A stretch of DNA of 64,000 bases from JAGXTF01 sp040376005. GTDB taxonomy: Bacteria; Bacteroidota; Bacteroidia; NS11-12g; UBA955. The notes below the pieces were generated by a model that did not search any database, was not told the origin of the DNA, and saw nothing but the letters and a program-made list of their open reading frames with translations. The DNA is taken from contig JBEIRK010000001.1 of the NCBI GenBank assembly GCA_040376005.1, positions 13,868 to 77,867 on the forward strand, read 5' to 3'. Positions 61,658-64,000 of the stretch are shown one piece after another; position 1 is the stretch's first letter; each line of letters opens with the position of its first letter. The translations under genes and the position numbers were made by a program.

Positions 61658-62959
61658 TTATTCGAAAATGATTCGAGACACTGCAGACTGGCCGCCAGCA
61701 GTAGAAACACGAACCAAATAGGTACCGCTTGCAGGCTTGCTAATTACACCTGAAGAAATACCTTTAGCGAAGTTGTATTCTGCTACCATTTTACCGGCAA
61801 CATCCATAACAACTACGTTATGTGATTGACCCACTTCAGAGAACATGATTGTTGCTTGAGTAGAAGCAGGGTTAGGATAGATACCTTTAACCACTGCATT
61901 CGCTTTCTTCACTGAGTTAGAAGGCGTGAATACAGAACAGCTATCATATTTGTAAATTACCAATACGGTGTCTTTGGTAACACCAGTAAGGTTCAAGTTA
62001 CGGTTAAAGCCACCCAAACCATTGTCGCTACCGCAACCAGTGGTTTTGAAATCGCCTTTTTCGCCGTCAGGATCACCACCACGGCCGTTGAAGTATTTGT
62101 AAGAGAAAGAACCTGGAGAAACGCTGATTTTTAGATCATATACTTCATCAGAGTTTGCATCAGTAAGACGCAAGGTGTCTTTGCTCCAATTACACAATGA
62201 TTTGCCGTTCACGCGATCTTGGAAATCACCCGCAACGTACAAACCAGCAGCATTTACAATTGCATCACCCATGTAAATACGGAAAGTAACATTGATAGGC
62301 GTAGTAAGTGCAGGAATTGAATAAGAAATAGAACCTGTAACTGCACCACCTGTTGCTACAGTGTAGGTGCGGTTGCTGCCTTGAAGCTTCCAACCACACT
62401 GGTTTTCAATACCCCACTCCCAGCTACCTTCTTCGATATCTGTTTTCAAGGTAAATACGTGGTCACCTGCGGTGGTATCGCCATTGGTTCCATTGTCATA
62501 CATATCTTTACTGCTCCAACCGAACATAGAACCTTTCAATTTGATTCCTACTTCATTGTTGGTAAGGTCACGCACGGTGAACACTACAGGATGCTTTGGC
62601 TTAGAAGATGGAATCACGATTTCAGTTTTTCCAGAAACACTTCCGCCAGCAACAGTAAAGGTGTAATTGGCAACACCAGGTGTCAACCATCCACCATCTT
62701 GGTCAACAGCACCCCACTCGTAAGTACCATCTGCAACACCGGTAACTTTTAAAGACCAAATTTTATCGCCGCTTGTAACATCACCATTGGTTCCGTCATC
62801 AAAAGCTGAAACTTCAGTCCATGAATTGAATTGACCCTTGAACTTAATGCCAGTTTTGTTTTTGTTGGCAACATCGTTCACGGTCAGTGTAACATCCGCT
62901 TGCGCATTTAGGCCTAATACAGCCATAAAAGCACAAATTGAAAAGTATTTTTTCATCAT
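61658..62959 (-). CDS. Secreted starch-binding-like protein with type IX sorting domain
   Basis: Secreted protein of 433 residues (or 432, from ATG 62956): signal peptide, two clearly repeated modules (about 21-115 and 124-216; both contain a TNGD-T-GD stretch and a YEWG or WEWG turn) and a third divergent one (about 221-320), each resembling CBM20/48-like starch-binding folds, then a type IX sorting tail (IYPNPASTQATIMF ... SGTYLVRVSTAGGQSAVSRIIFE). The modules have no catalytic residues, so it probably holds starch at the surface for the next gene's amylase, in the way SusE/SusF do. The binding role is inferred. Confidence 0.83.
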   Translation of the reverse strand: MMKKYFSICAFMAVLGLNAQADVTLTVNDVANKNKTGIKFKGQFNSWTEVSAFDDGTNGDVTSGDKIWSLKVTGVADGTYEWGAVDQDGGWLTPGVANYTFTVAGGSVSGKTEIVIPSSKPKHPVVFTVRDLTNNEVGIKLKGSMFGWSSKDMYDNGTNGDTTAGDHVFTLKTDIEEGSWEWGIENQCGWKLQGSNRTYTVATGGAVTGSISYSIPALTTPINVTFRIYMGDAIVNAAGLYVAGDFQDRVNGKSLCNWSKDTLRLTDANSDEVYDLKISVSPGSFSYKYFNGRGGDPDGEKGDFKTTGCGSDNGLGGFNRNLNLTGVTKDTVLVIYKYDSCSVFTPSNSVKKANAVVKGIYPNPASTQATIMFSEVGQSHNVVVMDVAGKMVAEYNFAKGISSGVISKPASGTYLVRVSTAGGQSAVSRIIFE

Positions 62960-62980
62960 ATCTTTAGAGTTTTGTTAAGG

Positions 62981-62988
62981 CAAAATTA
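62981..62988 (-). promoter_or_regulatory. Promoter -7 box of the starch-binding-like gene
   Basis: TAATTTTG on the minus strand, 22 bp before ATG 62959. Nearby AGTGT-N7-ACACT (about 62999-63015) is a small inverted repeat in the divergent gap with the amylase gene at 63069 and could be an operator. Confidence 0.5.
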
Positions 62989-63068
62989 AAAAAGAATAAG
63001 TGTAAAAACGACACTTTGAAATATTTTTTTTACTTTGTGTGCACACCCTGCCCCACACCCAAGTTCAC

Positions 63069-64000
63069 ATGAAGCTATCTCACACAATTACAAGTATTTG
63101 CGCATTTATTTGCATCTCGTTTTCACAAGCTCAGGTTATTCAACGCATCGATCCACCCCATTGGTATCACCAACTAGGGTCTGATACCGTGGAACTCTTA
63201 TGTTACGGAACCATGAAGGCCGGAATTCCCGCTGAATTCAGCAGCCCCACGGCTGGAGTTGGGCTTATTGACCCACAGATTCAGGTAGAAGACGGTTACA
63301 AAATACTGCGTTTGGTGCTCAAAGACACTGCGGTGCGCAGCATAGAAATCCAGTGCAAACAAGGAAAACAAAAGCAAACCTTACAATACAAGGTATATCC
63401 TAAGCCCAAGTTCGGAGAGAAAATAACAGCCTCCGATGTGATGTATTTGATCATGCCGGACCGCTTTGCAAATGGCGATGCGCGCAATGACAGCATCGCT
63501 GGGATGAAAGAGGGTGCCAATAGAAAAAAGGAAGACGGAAGACATGGTGGCGATATTCCCGGCATTGCACAACACCTTTCTTATATTAAATCACTGGGCG
63601 CTACTTCGCTGTGGCTAACTCCTGTGATTGAGAACAACCAACCCAGACAGAGTTACCATGGTTATGCCTGCACAGACCATTACCGCGTCGATCCCCGGTT
63701 TGGCAGCGCAACGCAGTACTTGGCATTTACATCCGCATGCCAAAGAGAAGGGATTAAAATTGTGTTGGATATGGTGTATAACCACTGCGGCAGTGAACAC
63801 ACCTTATATCAAAAACCCATTCAACCGGATTGGTTTCACCGATTTGACACTTTTACACGCAGTAACTATCGCATTGCAGCGCTAACAGACCCGTATGCGG
63901 CGCCCTCAGAGCAAACCAAGATGCTCAACGGATGGTTTGACCACCACATGCCCGACATCAACCAAAGCAACCCCTTGGTGCAGCAATACCTGATACAAAA
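63069..64000 (+). CDS. GH13 neopullulanase/cyclomaltodextrinase-like enzyme, C-terminus cut by window edge
   Basis: First 310 codons of a GH13 hydrolase of SusA type. Order: signal peptide (KLSHTITSICAFICISFSQAQ), an N-terminal Ig-like cyclomaltodextrinase domain (IDPPHWYHQLGSDTVELLCYG) and the start of the barrel (VMYLIMPDRFANGD, ATSLWLTPVIENNQ, IVLDMVYNHCG, the last being region I). Catalytic regions II-IV lie beyond the edge. It is divergent from the starch-binding protein and would process oligosaccharides released by the secreted amylase, as SusA does in Bacteroides. Confidence 0.9.
   Translation, partial: MKLSHTITSICAFICISFSQAQVIQRIDPPHWYHQLGSDTVELLCYGTMKAGIPAEFSSPTAGVGLIDPQIQVEDGYKILRLVLKDTAVRSIEIQCKQGKQKQTLQYKVYPKPKFGEKITASDVMYLIMPDRFANGDARNDSIAGMKEGANRKKEDGRHGGDIPGIAQHLSYIKSLGATSLWLTPVIENNQPRQSYHGYACTDHYRVDPRFGSATQYLAFTSACQREGIKIVLDMVYNHCGSEHTLYQKPIQPDWFHRFDTFTRSNYRIAALTDPYAAPSEQTKMLNGWFDHHMPDINQSNPLVQQYLIQ

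Noticed and set aside
1..64000. CRISPR arrays, prophage, integrated elements
   Set aside because: No regularly spaced repeats, integrase, phage or transposase genes seen; tRNA genes have no attached duplicate ends.

Overview
The window comes from the chromosome of a Bacteroidota bacterium, probably outside the Bacteroidales. The evidence is type IX secretion genes (PorU, a PorP/SprF protein, GldJ), secreted proteins with type IX C-terminal sorting domains, the bacillithiol gene bshC, the lineage-restricted DUF4295 protein next to rpmG, and promoters of the Bacteroidota type (TAnnTTTG, often with TTG 19-20 bp upstream). Moderate GC, dense coding, and no transposase, integrase, phage gene or CRISPR array: it reads as core chromosome with some lineage-specific cargo.

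Layout. 1-5.5 kb: porU (cut by the left edge), a porP/sprF gene and gldJ. 5.5-10.5 kb: RNase P RNA, tRNA-Gly, gatB, a LysM protein with a decayed SGNH esterase domain, a DUF218 protein and tRNA-Lys. 10.5-16.1 kb (minus strand): a GNAT-fold protein and a tightly overlapped run of trmH-like methyltransferase, a 685-residue secreted protein with a possible caspase-like His/Cys end, a redoxin lipoprotein, and a cytochrome c/copper monooxygenase-like gene broken by a frameshift in a 9-A tract. 16-26.9 kb: a lipoprotein plus DUF5723 pair, mutS, a TonB-dependent receptor, a pRiA4b ORF-3-like protein, miaA and terC. 26.9-37.6 kb (minus strand): carbonic anhydrase overlapping a SulP transporter, an OmpA/TSP3 protein, the set rpmB-rpmG-DUF4295-ftsY-rimO-bshC, an O-antigen-ligase-like protein and a LysM/RlpA-like protein.

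37.8-54 kb: a membrane protein with a sigma-factor-like head and a beta-barrel-like tail, a fused peptide ABC ATPase, a five-gene ExbB/ExbD/ExbD/TonB/TonB cluster, a DUF3352 protein with MORN-like repeats, an ECF sigma/membrane anti-sigma/Spy-like set, an AlkB-type hydroxylase, rplS, a GT39-like transferase, small envelope proteins and a FAD oxidoreductase. 54-57.3 kb: a CarH/LitR-type B12 light sensor divergent from an epimerase and a photolyase. 57.3-64 kb: a broken small gene, a nucleoid-associated protein, and a starch locus: a carbohydrate-binding protein and a GH13 amylase, both with type IX sorting tails, divergent from a neopullulanase-like GH13 cut by the right edge.

How it fits together: the type IX genes at the left serve the sorting-tail starch proteins at the right; the Ton cluster powers receptors such as the one at 22-24 kb; the B12 regulator probably controls the photolyase in response to light. 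The most unusual items are the 13.0-15.6 kb operon, the sigma-like/barrel fusion, the SGNH pseudoenzyme, and several promoters placed so close to start codons that the mRNAs should be leaderless.
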